From: Cetobacterium ceti
Lineage (GTDB): Bacteria > Fusobacteriota > Fusobacteriia > Fusobacteriales > Fusobacteriaceae
NCBI RefSeq assembly: GCF_900167275.1
Contig: NZ_FUWX01000013.1
Coordinates: 1-64,000 of the forward strand
Direction: 5' to 3'
Length of the DNA stretch: 64,000 bases
The position numbers and the translations under genes were made by a program. The stretch's first letter is position 1; the number at the start of each line of letters is the position of its first letter. Under the pieces are notes generated by a model. It made no database searches and was not told where the DNA came from. It was given only the letters and a program-made list of their open reading frames with translations. Positions 1 through 8,224 of this stretch are shown piece after piece.

Positions 1-1
1 T

Positions 2-70
2 CCAGAAGTAGCTAAGGTAGTAGCTGGAGAAGTTATGAGAATAGCTAAGGAACAAGGTGTTACTAGATAA
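2..70 (+). CDS. C-terminal end of an unidentified protein (possibly NAD-dependent malic enzyme)
   Basis: Only the last 22 codons are in the window, ending in TAA. The tail reads as an amphipathic helix (VAKVVAGEVMRIAKEQGVTR). Its spacing of VA, VA and GV-R recalls the C-terminus of malic enzymes, but that is a weak resemblance and the identity is not established. The start lies to the left of the window. A perfect hairpin terminator follows 15 bases after the stop, so the gene closes a transcription unit. Confidence 0.45.
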   Translation, partial: PEVAKVVAGEVMRIAKEQGVTR

Positions 71-85
71 GTTTATAAATAACTA

Positions 86-120
86 AAGGAGTAGATTTTT
101 TCTACTCCTTATTTATTTTA
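86..120 (+). terminator. Intrinsic terminator of the left-edge gene
   Basis: A perfect 10-bp stem, AAGGAGTAGA (86-95) with TCTACTCCTT (101-110), encloses a five-T loop and is followed by ATTTATTTTA. Confidence 0.85.
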
Positions 121-130
121 ATAAATTTTT

Positions 131-209
131 AGAACAAATTCTTACCTAAGGTTAAATAATTTTGATGGATAGAAATAAAAAAATGGAACAAATCAAAAAA
201 TAGAACAAA
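131..209. repeat. Three RGAACAAA direct repeats upstream of the WYL gene
   Basis: AGAACAAA occurs at 131-138 and 202-209, and GGAACAAA at 185-192. The last two are spaced 17 bp apart. They lie in the leader of the WYL-domain regulator, where an autoregulatory operator would be expected. The repeats are A-rich, so some resemblance is expected by chance. Confidence 0.3.
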
Positions 210-280
210 ATAAATGTGGATTTTTTAGTAAAAGTGAGGTACCTTTATAGAGTAATTACAACAAAGGGAGATCAAAACAT

Positions 281-1132
281 ATGACTATTATTATGAAAGA
301 TAAGGTGAGGGTCACCTTACCAGAAGAAATAGTAGAAATATTATTAGGGGAGCAACAAGAATATAAAATTAAACCTAATAAATACTACAATTTAATTTTT
401 AAAAATTTTGATTTTAGTTTTAGATTAAAAGAAAATGATTCAATTTATAGTAAAAAAACAAAATTGATCCAATTTACTTTAAATAAAGGAAACTACATCA
501 AATATGACACAAAGGAAAATTTGCAATATGCAAAGGCAACTTATTTTCGAGAACTTTTTACTGAATATAGTTCTTTAAGTTCTGTGAAAAGAGAAATGAT
601 TTTATTTAAAGAAAAAATTGAAGTAATTGAAAGTGCAATAAAAAATAAAATAAAAGTTCACATTATATCTAAGGGGAGATTAGAAATAATAGAACCATAT
701 TTTATAAAAAATTTAGAAAAAGAAAATAGAAATTATATTACATGCTATAGTTATATAAAGAAAAAAGTTATTACTTTGAGAATTTCAAATATAGAAACTA
801 TAAAAAGTGTTGGTGGAGAATTTGAACACTATGATGAAAAACATGTAAAAAATTTGGAAAATAATTTTGATCCATTTTTATCCTATGGAAATATTGTAAA
901 AGTAAAATTTTCAGAAGATGGCCTAAAGAGATATAAAACTATAATAACTAACCGACCAAAGTTATTAAAAAAAGAAAATGGAAATATATATTATTTTCAA
1001 GCTAATGAGTATAGTTTTTTTCTATATTTTAGTGGATTTTTAGATCTTGTAGAGATACTTGAACCTATTGAATTTAGAAAAAAAATGATAGATAAAATTA
1101 AACATCTACTAAATATTTATAATTTAAAATAA
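281..1132 (+). CDS. WYL-domain protein, putative transcriptional regulator
   Basis: This 283-residue protein has a short N-terminal segment with a ribbon-helix-helix flavour (KVRVTLPEEIVEILLGEQQ). A central WYL-type domain follows from about residue 110 to 180, with a KVHII strand, an IEPYFIKNL segment and LRISNIETI. The C-terminal part (VKVKFSEDGLKRY onward) looks like the WCX extension that follows many WYL domains. WYL proteins are generally ligand- or nucleic-acid-responsive regulators. The ATG at 281 has GGGAG ten bases upstream; a second ATG at 293 is too far from it. The gene is monocistronic, and its leader holds three RGAACAAA repeats. The ligand and target are unknown. The N-terminal fold assignment is a guess from a short stretch. 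Confidence 0.7.
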   Translation: MTIIMKDKVRVTLPEEIVEILLGEQQEYKIKPNKYYNLIFKNFDFSFRLKENDSIYSKKTKLIQFTLNKGNYIKYDTKENLQYAKATYFRELFTEYSSLSSVKREMILFKEKIEVIESAIKNKIKVHIISKGRLEIIEPYFIKNLEKENRNYITCYSYIKKKVITLRISNIETIKSVGGEFEHYDEKHVKNLENNFDPFLSYGNIVKVKFSEDGLKRYKTIITNRPKLLKKENGNIYYFQANEYSFFLYFSGFLDLVEILEPIEFRKKMIDKIKHLLNIYNLK

Positions 1133-1149
1133 AACTTTTTATTTATTCT

Positions 1150-1187
1150 TCATTAAATAAAAAAACTCTCCTAAAAATAAAGGAGAG
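1150..1187 (-). terminator. Intrinsic terminator of the amino-acid permease
   Basis: CTCTCCT (1166-1172) pairs with AGGAGAG (1181-1187). Read on the minus strand, the hairpin is followed by a seven-T run. The plus-strand side lacks a T-tract, so it serves the minus-strand gene. Confidence 0.85.
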
Positions 1188-1197
1188 AACAAATCTA

Positions 1198-2634
1198 TTA
1201 TTTATTTGTTTTTCTAGCAATTTTAGGGAAAATAAATCCTAATCCTACTAATACAATCGGTGTTAAAATATTTAATGCTAATTGGAAAAACCATTCAGAA
1301 GTAAACATTTGTATACCTTTCGGGAAAACACCCATAGAACAAGCAAAAGCAGTAAAGACAAAACACCAAATTCCAACTAAAGTAGCAATTTTATCATTTT
1401 TTATAAATTTATAAGTCGCATTTTCAGTTAATTTTCTATTTTTCATAAATCCTCTTAAACCAATATATGCAACAAAAACCCATAGATATCTTAAAGGCAT
1501 AACAATTGAATTTAAATCTAATAGCCAGTTATATAAACTATTCATATTTCCAATTCCAATAGCAGGAATTATTATAAGAATACCAACTAAAATACCAGTA
1601 AGTTTATATCCATTGATAGGAGCTCCAAATTTATTAACTTTTGTAAATGATTTAGGAATATAATTTGTATCTCCATTTCCAATTAATATTTTTAAAGGAG
1701 CATCAATAGAAAACATTATTGCAGCGACTTGACCTAAAGCATTAGCTACAGCATAAAGAATCATTAAGGCATTTCCAACACCATAATATTCGCCTAATAA
1801 TTTAAAGGCATAATATTGTCCATTCATTTTTAAATCTGAAGGAATATTTGTACTATTAAACATTATTCCCATTGCAAAGGAACCTAGTAAGGCAGACATT
1901 CCAACCATAGCTGCAAGAGCAATCATACCTTTTGAAAAATTTTTCTCAGGATGTTCTAAGTCATTTACATATGGAGAAATTTTTTCAGAACCACCAACAG
2001 CAAAAATTAACATTGATATTGTTGTGAAATACTTAAAATCAAATTTTGGTAAAAATGTATGAATATTCCAAACTGTTGTTGCAGATCTAGCACCTACAAG
2101 AGATGGAGCAGCAACTGTTAATAAAATATATAAAATTCCCATAAAGAACATAGATGTTCCTGCAAGAGAACCAACTTTTTTTAAAGAGTTAATTCCTTTA
2201 GATGATAACCATAGAAAAATTAAAAATATAACTAAAACAATACTTTGTAAAAGTAAAGGATCAAATGATTTAATCATATCTCCATTTTGGAAGAACACCC
2301 AGCTTAGTGCAACTAAAACATTTTGTGGTTTTTGTGCTAAGTATGGAATATGGACAACCCAGTATGTCCATCCAGCCAAGTAAGCTATCATAGGACCATA
2401 TGTTGAGTCGATCCAACTTGAAACACCTCCAGCTTTGTGATCAAATACGGATCCCATTTCTCCTACCATAAGAGCATATGGTAAAAAGTATAAAGATAAA
2501 ATAAGAATCCAAGAAACTACAACAGTAAGTCCTTGGTTGGCATAGTTATTAACTACATTTCCAAAACCCCAAACTATTGTAAATCCCATCATGGCAAGAG
2601 TACGCCAATTTAATTTCTTTACATTTGTGCTCAT
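1198..2634 (-). CDS. APC-superfamily amino-acid permease (YjeM-like)
   Basis: This 478-residue polytopic membrane protein has about 12 hydrophobic segments. It carries the amino-acid/polyamine/organocation layout: a first helix with GFTIVWGFGNV, then the helix 2/3 region with LPYALMVGEMGS and GGVSSWIDSTYGP. The N-terminal half resembles E. coli YjeM and GadC-type glutamate/GABA carriers, so it probably moves an amino acid across the inner membrane. The substrate cannot be read from the sequence. The ATG is preceded by AAGGAG. A candidate promoter lies at 2685-2713, and a clear terminator follows. It is transcribed convergently with the WYL gene and alone. Confidence 0.85.
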   Translation of the reverse strand: MSTNVKKLNWRTLAMMGFTIVWGFGNVVNNYANQGLTVVVSWILILSLYFLPYALMVGEMGSVFDHKAGGVSSWIDSTYGPMIAYLAGWTYWVVHIPYLAQKPQNVLVALSWVFFQNGDMIKSFDPLLLQSIVLVIFLIFLWLSSKGINSLKKVGSLAGTSMFFMGILYILLTVAAPSLVGARSATTVWNIHTFLPKFDFKYFTTISMLIFAVGGSEKISPYVNDLEHPEKNFSKGMIALAAMVGMSALLGSFAMGIMFNSTNIPSDLKMNGQYYAFKLLGEYYGVGNALMILYAVANALGQVAAIMFSIDAPLKILIGNGDTNYIPKSFTKVNKFGAPINGYKLTGILVGILIIIPAIGIGNMNSLYNWLLDLNSIVMPLRYLWVFVAYIGLRGFMKNRKLTENATYKFIKNDKIATLVGIWCFVFTAFACSMGVFPKGIQMFTSEWFFQLALNILTPIVLVGLGFIFPKIARKTNK

Positions 2635-2684
2635 TAATTCAGCTCCTTTTATTATTCAATTAAAAAAATCTTTTAAACAAAATA

Positions 2685-2713
2685 AAGATACAGTATTTTT
2701 TATAAAAATGCAA
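2685..2713 (-). promoter_or_regulatory. Candidate sigma-70 promoter for the amino-acid permease
   Basis: On the minus strand TTGCAT (2713-2708) is separated by 17 bp from TATCTT (2690-2685), about 50 bases before the permease start. Matches to consensus are moderate, in A+T-rich DNA. Confidence 0.4.
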
Positions 2714-2823
2714 ATTAAAATTTTATACTTTTTATAAATGAAAATATAATTTTACAAAAGGATGGAATATATTTTTTAGAAAATACTAATATATGATATT
2801 ATAAAATAAAAAGGAGTGAAAAT

Positions 2824-2916
2824 ATGGAAGAAAAGCATTATAAAAGAATAATTATGGCAATAATTTTAATAGGAATTTTTGCATTGGGATTTTTTTGTTT
2901 ACCATGGAATGTATAA
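2824..2916 (+). CDS. 30-residue single-pass membrane peptide
   Basis: The short open frame begins with ATG seven bases after a good AAGGAG (2811-2816). It encodes a charged N-terminus (MEEKHYKRI) followed by one hydrophobic helix of about 18 residues, ending CLPWNV. It stands 71 bases upstream of dut on the same strand. The ribosome binding site and the clean charged-then-hydrophobic design suggest it is translated. No function is recognised. It could simply be a leader peptide of the dut transcript. Confidence 0.5.
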   Translation: MEEKHYKRIIMAIILIGIFALGFFCLPWNV

Positions 2917-2987
2917 AAAATAAAAAGGAAAAAGGAATACTTCTAGTATAATAAAAAGCTAAAAAAAGAAAAGGGAAGTATAATTAT

Positions 2988-3428
2988 ATGGAAAAAGTTA
3001 AAGTAAAAATTATTAGATTAGATGGGGCGAAAGATCCTCAATATATGACACCAGGAGCAGCTGGAATGGATATACATGCATACATTGAAGAAGCAATTAC
3101 TCTTCAACCTTTAGAAAGAAAAATAATTGGAACAGGATTAGAATTAGAATTTCCTATTGGATATGAAATACAAGTAAGACCTAGAAGTGGCTTATCTGCT
3201 AATTATGGATTAACAGTTTTAAATAGTCCAGGAACAATTGATTCAGATTATAGAGGAGAATTAAAAGTTTTATTAGTAAATTTGAGTAATGAAGCTTATA
3301 CAATTGAACCAGGAGAAAGGGTTGCTCAAATTGTTTTAGCTAAATATGAACAGATAGTTTTAGAAAGTGCAAAGAAATTTAATAAGACAGAAAGAGGAAA
3401 TGGCTCTTTCGGTCATACAGGTTCATAG
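2988..3428 (+). CDS. dut: dUTP diphosphatase
   Basis: The trimeric dUTPase hydrolyses dUTP to dUMP and pyrophosphate, keeping uracil out of DNA and supplying dUMP for thymidylate. All five family motifs are present in 146 residues: PGAAGMDIHA near residue 22, RPRSGLSANYG near 64, the NSPGTIDSDYRGE catalytic block near 80, PGERVAQ near 107, and the C-terminal RGNGSFGHTGS that closes over the nucleotide. The length is normal for the trimeric type. GGGAAG precedes the ATG, and a strong terminator follows, so the gene ends its unit. Confidence 0.97.
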   Translation: MEKVKVKIIRLDGAKDPQYMTPGAAGMDIHAYIEEAITLQPLERKIIGTGLELEFPIGYEIQVRPRSGLSANYGLTVLNSPGTIDSDYRGELKVLLVNLSNEAYTIEPGERVAQIVLAKYEQIVLESAKKFNKTERGNGSFGHTGS

Positions 3429-3442
3429 AAAAAATATTATTC

Positions 3443-3480
3443 AAGGAGTAGTGAAGGAAAGCTACTCCTTTTTTATTTTT
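3443..3480 (+). terminator. Intrinsic terminator after dut
   Basis: AAGGAGTAG (3443-3451) pairs with CTACTCCTT (3462-3470), followed by a T-rich tract. Confidence 0.9.
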
Positions 3481-3524
3481 TGTGTTATTATTTTAAGAAA
3501 ATGTTTTAAGGAAGTGATATAAAA

Positions 3525-4112
3525 ATGATTTTAATGATAGATAATTTTGATTCATTTACTTATAATTTAGTTCAGTATTTAGAAATGCTAAATGAAAATG
3601 TTATAGTAAAAAGAAATAATGAAATTAAAATAGAAGAGATAGAAAAATTAAATCCAGAATTTATAGTTATTTCGCCGGGACCAGGTAGTCCTAGGGAAGC
3701 TGGAATTACATTGGATGTAATAAAATATTTTAAGGGAAAAATTCCAATTTTAGGAATTTGTTTAGGTCATCAATCTATAGGAGAGATTTTTGGTGGAAAG
3801 GTTATAAAAGCAAAGGAACCTATTCACGGAAAAGTTTATCCAATTACTCACAATAACAAAGGAGTTTTTAAGAATTTAAAAAATCCTTTAAATGTAACAA
3901 GATATCACTCTTTGATTATTGAAAGAGAAAGCTTACCTGAGGAGTTAGAAATAACAGGAGAAACAGAAAATGGTGAAATAATGGGAATTAAACATAAAAA
4001 ATATCTAATAGAAGGTGTTCAATTTCATCCTGAAGCTATTTTAACAGAATGTGGATTGGAAATATTAAATAACTTTTTAGAGGAGGCTAGAAGTGGTAAT
4101 AAAAGAGTTTAA
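3525..4112 (+). CDS. pabA: Aminodeoxychorismate/anthranilate synthase glutamine amidotransferase component
   Basis: This 195-residue class I glutamine amidotransferase supplies ammonia from glutamine to the PabB subunit. The catalytic triad is visible: Cys79 in GICLGHQ, and His168 and Glu170 in VQFHPE. The N-terminus (MIDNFDSFTYNLVQYLE) is typical of the PabA/TrpG family. PabA and TrpG cannot be told apart by sequence alone. The assignment comes from the gene order, because it is followed with overlap by pabB and then pabC and no trp genes are present. It overlaps pabB by 20 bases, which implies translational coupling. Confidence 0.93.
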   Translation: MILMIDNFDSFTYNLVQYLEMLNENVIVKRNNEIKIEEIEKLNPEFIVISPGPGSPREAGITLDVIKYFKGKIPILGICLGHQSIGEIFGGKVIKAKEPIHGKVYPITHNNKGVFKNLKNPLNVTRYHSLIIERESLPEELEITGETENGEIMGIKHKKYLIEGVQFHPEAILTECGLEILNNFLEEARSGNKRV

Positions 4113-5460
4113 GTTAAATGTGAACCCAATAGAAATTTTTAATAATTTTATAGATGATGATATGTGTATATTTTTAGATAGTCAAAAAGATGAGAAAAAA
4201 TTAGGACGATATTCTATTATTGGAAGTAACCCTTTTATGAAAATAAAAAGTAAAAATGGTAAAGTTGAAATATTTAAAGATAATGAATGGAGAGAGGAAA
4301 AGGGAAGTTCCTTTGAAATTTTAGAAAAATATTTGAGAAAATTTAAAATAGAAAATAAAACTAATTTACCTTTTATAGGAGGAGCTTTAGGATATTTTTC
4401 TTATGATTTATTTCATGAAATTGAAAATATTTCTTTAGATCAAGTTGATGATATAAAAATTCCAGATATGTATTTTGGTATATACAATGAATGTATATTA
4501 ATTGATAATTTAGAAAAAAAGATTTATATAATTGTACAAGAGTTTTTAGATAATTTTGAAGAGAGATTAAAAAAATTAGAAAAAAAAGCCTTTAAAATAA
4601 AAAAAGTTTTAAATGAAATAAAAAAAGATATAAAAGTTGAGTTTAAAATTAATATGACTAAGGAAAAATATATAAAGTCTATAGAAAAAATTAAAGAAAA
4701 TATTAGAATGGGAAATGTATATCAAATTAATTTTACTCAGAGATTTCAATGTAATTTAAATAAAAGTCCTTATACATTATTTAATAGATTAAGAAAGACG
4801 AATAAAGCACCTTTTGGAGCTTATTTAGACTATAAAGATTTTGTGATTGTTTCTTCTTCTCCAGAGAGATTTATAAGAATAAATGGAAATAAAATTGATA
4901 CACGACCGATAAAAGGAACCATTGGAAGAGGAAAAAATATAGAAGAGGATAAACAAAATAAAAATATATTAATTAATAGTAAAAAAGATCAATCTGAATT
5001 ATTAATGATTGTTGATTTAGAAAGAAATGATTTAGGTAAAATTTCTGAAACAGGCTCAGTGAAAGTAAAAGATTTATTTTATATAGAGGAATATGCAACA
5101 GTTTTTCAACAAATAGCTAATGTTGAAGGAATTTTAAAGAAAAATATAGGTTTAAGAGAAATATTAAATAGTACTTTTCCAGGGGGATCGATAACAGGAG
5201 CTCCTAAAATTAGTGCTATGAAATTAATTGGAAATTTAGAAAAAACGACTAGAAATATTTATACAGGATCTATAGGATATTTATCTTTTTGTGGAAATAT
5301 GGATTCAAGTATAGTAATAAGAACTGTTTTATGTAAAGATAATCAAGGATATTATCAAGTGGGTGGTGGAATTGTTTGGGATTCTAATAGTGAAAGCGAA
5401 TATGAGGAAAGTTTGATAAAAGGAAAGGCGCTGAAAGAGGCTTTAGAATGGGAAGATTAG
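4093..5460 (+). CDS. pabB: Aminodeoxychorismate synthase component I
   Basis: The enzyme converts chorismate plus ammonia to 4-amino-4-deoxychorismate, the branch to p-aminobenzoate and folate. The 455-residue chorismate-binding protein carries PIKGT with Lys274; that Lys marks PabB, because anthranilate synthase has Ala in this motif. Other family blocks are GNVYQINFTQRF near residue 207, DLERNDLGKIS and FPGGSITGAPK. The start is GTG at 4093, set by AGGAGG six bases upstream and lying inside the end of pabA. It overlaps pabC by 13 bases. Three overlapping genes form one folate-precursor operon. Confidence 0.95.
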   Translation: MVIKEFKLNVNPIEIFNNFIDDDMCIFLDSQKDEKKLGRYSIIGSNPFMKIKSKNGKVEIFKDNEWREEKGSSFEILEKYLRKFKIENKTNLPFIGGALGYFSYDLFHEIENISLDQVDDIKIPDMYFGIYNECILIDNLEKKIYIIVQEFLDNFEERLKKLEKKAFKIKKVLNEIKKDIKVEFKINMTKEKYIKSIEKIKENIRMGNVYQINFTQRFQCNLNKSPYTLFNRLRKTNKAPFGAYLDYKDFVIVSSSPERFIRINGNKIDTRPIKGTIGRGKNIEEDKQNKNILINSKKDQSELLMIVDLERNDLGKISETGSVKVKDLFYIEEYATVFQQIANVEGILKKNIGLREILNSTFPGGSITGAPKISAMKLIGNLEKTTRNIYTGSIGYLSFCGNMDSSIVIRTVLCKDNQGYYQVGGGIVWDSNSESEYEESLIKGKALKEALEWED

Positions 5461-6197
5461 AAAATACAGAAGGATTTTTTTATGGCTATGGAATTTTTGA
5501 AACTTTAAAAATTATAAATAAAGAAATTTTTAATAGTAAAAATCATTATATAAGATTAAAAAAATCTGCTGAGGAATTAGATATAAAATTTATATTAACT
5601 TATGAAAAATTTTTAGAAATTTGTTTAAATGAAATTGATAAATATAATGAAAATTTATACGTTCTAAAATTTATTTTAATTAAAAATGGAGATAATTCAC
5701 AGTATTTTTTTTATAAAAGAGAATATAAATATAATGAAGAAATATATATAAAAGGATTTAATTTAAGAATAAGTTCTATAAAAAAGAATGAAACGTCAAA
5801 AGTAGTTTATTATAAAACGTTAAATTATTTAGAAAATATTTTAGAATTAAAAAATAGTAAAAATTTAGGGTTTGATGAATGTATATTTTTAAATACTAAG
5901 GGATATGTTACAGAAGGTGCTACAAGTAATATTTTTATTGTAAAAAATAAAATTATTTATACACCAAAAATTTCAGATGGAATTCTAGAAGGAACAATGA
6001 GAACATTAATAATTAAAAAGTGTATGGAAAAAAACATAAAAATTATTGAGAAAAGTTTAAGTTTAGAAGAGGTTTTAAATGGAGATGAAGTTTTTTTAAG
6101 TAATTCTTTAATGGGAATTTTAAAGGTAAACTCCATAGAAAATAAAAAGTTTACCTCTAAATTTATTGAAAATTTAAAAAAAATAATTAATTTATAA
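5448..6197 (+). CDS. pabC: 4-amino-4-deoxychorismate lyase (class IV PLP enzyme)
   Basis: It cleaves aminodeoxychorismate to p-aminobenzoate and pyruvate, finishing the pathway begun by PabA and PabB. The 249-residue fold-type IV PLP protein has the catalytic Lys123 in YYKTLNYLEN, and Glu156 in VTEGATSN contacting the cofactor. GILEGTMR and SLMGILKV are the usual later motifs. The family also includes branched-chain and D-amino-acid transaminases. Operon position behind pabB decides the call. The last six bases overlap the 3' end of the opposing PEBP gene, with no terminator between them. Confidence 0.9.
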   Translation: MGRLENTEGFFYGYGIFETLKIINKEIFNSKNHYIRLKKSAEELDIKFILTYEKFLEICLNEIDKYNENLYVLKFILIKNGDNSQYFFYKREYKYNEEIYIKGFNLRISSIKKNETSKVVYYKTLNYLENILELKNSKNLGFDECIFLNTKGYVTEGATSNIFIVKNKIIYTPKISDGILEGTMRTLIIKKCMEKNIKIIEKSLSLEEVLNGDEVFLSNSLMGILKVNSIENKKFTSKFIENLKKIINL

Positions 6198-6704
6198 AGA
6201 ACTAGGATAAAGTCCTTCTAAAAACGCTTCTCCTAAAATATGACCTTTGATAGATTTTAAAAGTTCATTTAAATGAAAACTTTTTTCTAATTTTAAATCT
6301 ATATCTAAAGCGTAAAGAGTAAACTCATATGTATGTTCTTTATCAGGTGGAGCAGGACCTCCAAAATATGAAGCACTTCCTCTATTTAAATTGCCTAAAG
6401 CAGAGCTCCAACTATTTGTTCCTTGGATTAAATTGGAATCTTTTTGACTCGCTCCTTCAGATAAAGATGTATAAGTTCCTGGAATTATTGTAATCCAATG
6501 TATCCAAGAAAAACCACAAACAGGAATAGCATCGTAATCTTGCATAATTAAAGCAAATGATTTAGTTCCTTGGGGAATATTTTCCCAGTGTAAAGGAATA
6601 GATAGAGAAGGCATTCCTTCAATATTTTCAACTCCATGTTTTCCGTATTTATTATCAATATATCCATGATTAATACCAGGACTTGTAAGTTTAAAAGTAT
6701 TCAT
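6192..6704 (-). CDS. YbhB/YbcL-family PEBP protein
   Basis: This 170-residue phosphatidylethanolamine-binding-protein fold belongs to the bacterial YbhB/YbcL (Raf-kinase-inhibitor-like) group. The ligand pocket is visible in the MQDYDAIP segment, followed by SWIHWITIIPG and YFGGPAPPDKEHTYEFTLYALD. No signal peptide is seen, so it should be cytoplasmic. The biochemical role of this family in bacteria is poorly defined, and nothing in the neighbours narrows it. Its stop falls inside the final codons of pabC, giving a tail-to-tail overlap of six bases. Confidence 0.9.
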   Translation of the reverse strand: MNTFKLTSPGINHGYIDNKYGKHGVENIEGMPSLSIPLHWENIPQGTKSFALIMQDYDAIPVCGFSWIHWITIIPGTYTSLSEGASQKDSNLIQGTNSWSSALGNLNRGSASYFGGPAPPDKEHTYEFTLYALDIDLKLEKSFHLNELLKSIKGHILGEAFLEGLYPSSL

Positions 6705-6763
6705 TTAAAAACCCCTTTCGCAATATAATTATGTATTATTATACTTGAAGGATAAGAATATTC

Positions 6764-7351
6764 CTAAAATTTTTTTGCAAAATCAGATATTTTTAAAAGA
6801 GTTTTAGGAAAATTAGTTTTTGTATTTTCGGGTTTCTTATCAATATTTTCTAGGATAAAGTTTTTAAAATCTTTTATGCCTATAAATTTAAAAATACATT
6901 TAATATACTTTAAATCATAGGTTAAAAAAGAAATGGGGAAAGGATAAGCTCCCCCTCTAGTTCCTATATAAAAAGCCTTTTTATTAGTTAATAATCCTTT
7001 AGGAATTCCGAAAGAGTTGTATTTAAAAGTTATTTTATTTGCAATAACAAGATCTAAATAAGCTTTTAAAATTCCTGGAATGGATAAGTTCCACATGGGA
7101 GCATAAATAATATATTTGTCATAAAGTTTAAATTTATTAGCATATTCATACATTTTTCCCTGAGATTTGCTACAATCAATTATATTTTCACAATCTAAAA
7201 AAGATATTTCTTTATCATATAAATTTAAAATATCAATTTTATCATTTATGTTTAATTTTAGATATTCCTTAATAAAATGATGTGTCATTTGTCGACCATA
7301 GGATTCTTCTTCTTTTTTAGGAGTAGCAATTATACATAAAATTTTTTTCAT
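6764..7351 (-). CDS. azoR: FMN-dependent NADH-azoreductase / quinone reductase
   Basis: This 195-residue flavodoxin-fold protein has the FMN phosphate loop region near the N-terminus (ATPKKEEESYGRQ), and the family signature APMWNLSIPGILKAYLD with the following KITFKY near residue 110. IGTRGGAYPF contacts the flavin. These enzymes reduce quinones and azo or nitro compounds with NADH and limit electrophile stress. AGGAGG precedes the ATG at 7351. It is divergent from the SRPBCC gene, with a palindrome in the shared intergenic region. The physiological substrate is unknown. Confidence 0.85.
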   Translation of the reverse strand: MKKILCIIATPKKEEESYGRQMTHHFIKEYLKLNINDKIDILNLYDKEISFLDCENIIDCSKSQGKMYEYANKFKLYDKYIIYAPMWNLSIPGILKAYLDLVIANKITFKYNSFGIPKGLLTNKKAFYIGTRGGAYPFPISFLTYDLKYIKCIFKFIGIKDFKNFILENIDKKPENTKTNFPKTLLKISDFAKKF

Positions 7352-7396
7352 ATTTACCTCCTTTAATTTAATTATTTATTCTTTTGAAATATAAAG

Positions 7397-7418
7397 TTCC
7401 TTTAAAATTGAAAAGGAA
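7397..7418. promoter_or_regulatory. Palindrome between azoR and the SRPBCC gene
   Basis: TTCCTTT (7397-7403) and AAAGGAA (7412-7418) form a 7-8-7 inverted repeat in the 124-base divergent intergenic region. It is a candidate shared operator; no matching regulator family was recognised. Confidence 0.3.
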
Positions 7419-7475
7419 TTTTATTTTATTTATATATAAATGTAAATAATGGGAATTGTTAAGGAGATGATAGAA

Positions 7476-7925
7476 ATGAAAAATGATATAAATTATGATT
7501 TACCTTTTTTTGGAGAAACTATAGAAGTTGATGTTCCAAAAGAATTTTTATTTACATACTTTGAAGATATTTCTAAGCACAATAAATGGATAGAAGGATT
7601 AATTTCTGAAAAGAAAATAGATGATAAACATTTTGAAGAAACTATTAAGTTAATTGGTATAGAAGAAATATATTATGGAGAGGTAATAAAGTATGTTAAA
7701 GATTCGCAAATACAAATGACAATAAAAAGTAAACATTTTGCTTTTAAATTTGATTATATATTTGAAGATATTGGGCCTGAAAAAACAAGACTACATGTTT
7801 CTGCTTGGTTATTAGAAAAAAATATAGTTGAAAAATTGTTTATATTAATTGATAAATACATTTTAAATAGACAATTGAAAAGATTAAAAGAAGTTGCAGA
7901 AATTGAATTTATTACAAAAAAGTAA
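7476..7925 (+). CDS. SRPBCC (START-like) family protein
   Basis: The 149-residue protein has the SRPBCC layout: an N-terminal strand with IEVDVPKEFLFTYFEDISKHNKWIEG, a curved sheet in the middle (IEEIYYGEVIKY) and a long C-terminal helix. Such proteins bind hydrophobic ligands in a cavity; no specific ligand can be named. The frame is open from an ATG at 7449, but AAGGAG at 7461-7466 sits nine bases before the ATG at 7476, so the later start was chosen. It precedes the rubredoxin gene by 74 bases and may be co-transcribed with it. Confidence 0.75.
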   Translation: MKNDINYDLPFFGETIEVDVPKEFLFTYFEDISKHNKWIEGLISEKKIDDKHFEETIKLIGIEEIYYGEVIKYVKDSQIQMTIKSKHFAFKFDYIFEDIGPEKTRLHVSAWLLEKNIVEKLFILIDKYILNRQLKRLKEVAEIEFITKK

Positions 7926-7999
7926 AAGAAATAAAAGGAAAAATTAAAAATATTAGGAAAAATAAAAAGACAGATAATTAGAACTAGGAGGAATTAAAA

Positions 8000-8164
8000 A
8001 TGGAAAAATATGTATGTTTAATTTGTGGATATGTTTATGATCCTGAAATTGGTGATGAAGACAATGGAATAAAACCAGGAACTAAGTTTGAAGATTTACC
8101 TGAAGATTGGGTATGTCCTGTTTGTTCAGCTACAAAGGATAATTTTGAAAAACAAGAGGATTAA
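8000..8164 (+). CDS. Rubredoxin
   Basis: This 54-residue redox protein carries one Fe bound by four cysteines: CLICGY near residues 6-10 and CPVC at 39-42. The aromatic core ([16 protein letters not shown]) is standard. Rubredoxins in anaerobes pass single electrons to rubrerythrin, superoxide reductase or flavodiiron proteins during oxygen and peroxide detoxification. AGGAGG precedes the ATG, and an intrinsic terminator follows directly. It is separate from the rubredoxin domains fused to the hydrogenase at 24-26 kb and could be their partner. Confidence 0.97.
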   Translation: MEKYVCLICGYVYDPEIGDEDNGIKPGTKFEDLPEDWVCPVCSATKDNFEKQED

Positions 8165-8176
8165 TTAAAGTATCTG

Positions 8177-8202
8177 AGGAGCTGATTAGCTCCTTTTTTA
8201 TT
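8177..8202 (+). terminator. Intrinsic terminator after rubredoxin
   Basis: AGGAGCT (8177-8183) pairs with AGCTCCT (8188-8194) around a GATT loop, followed by a T-run. Confidence 0.9.
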
Positions 8203-8224
8203 ATATAAAATATTGAGGAGAAAA

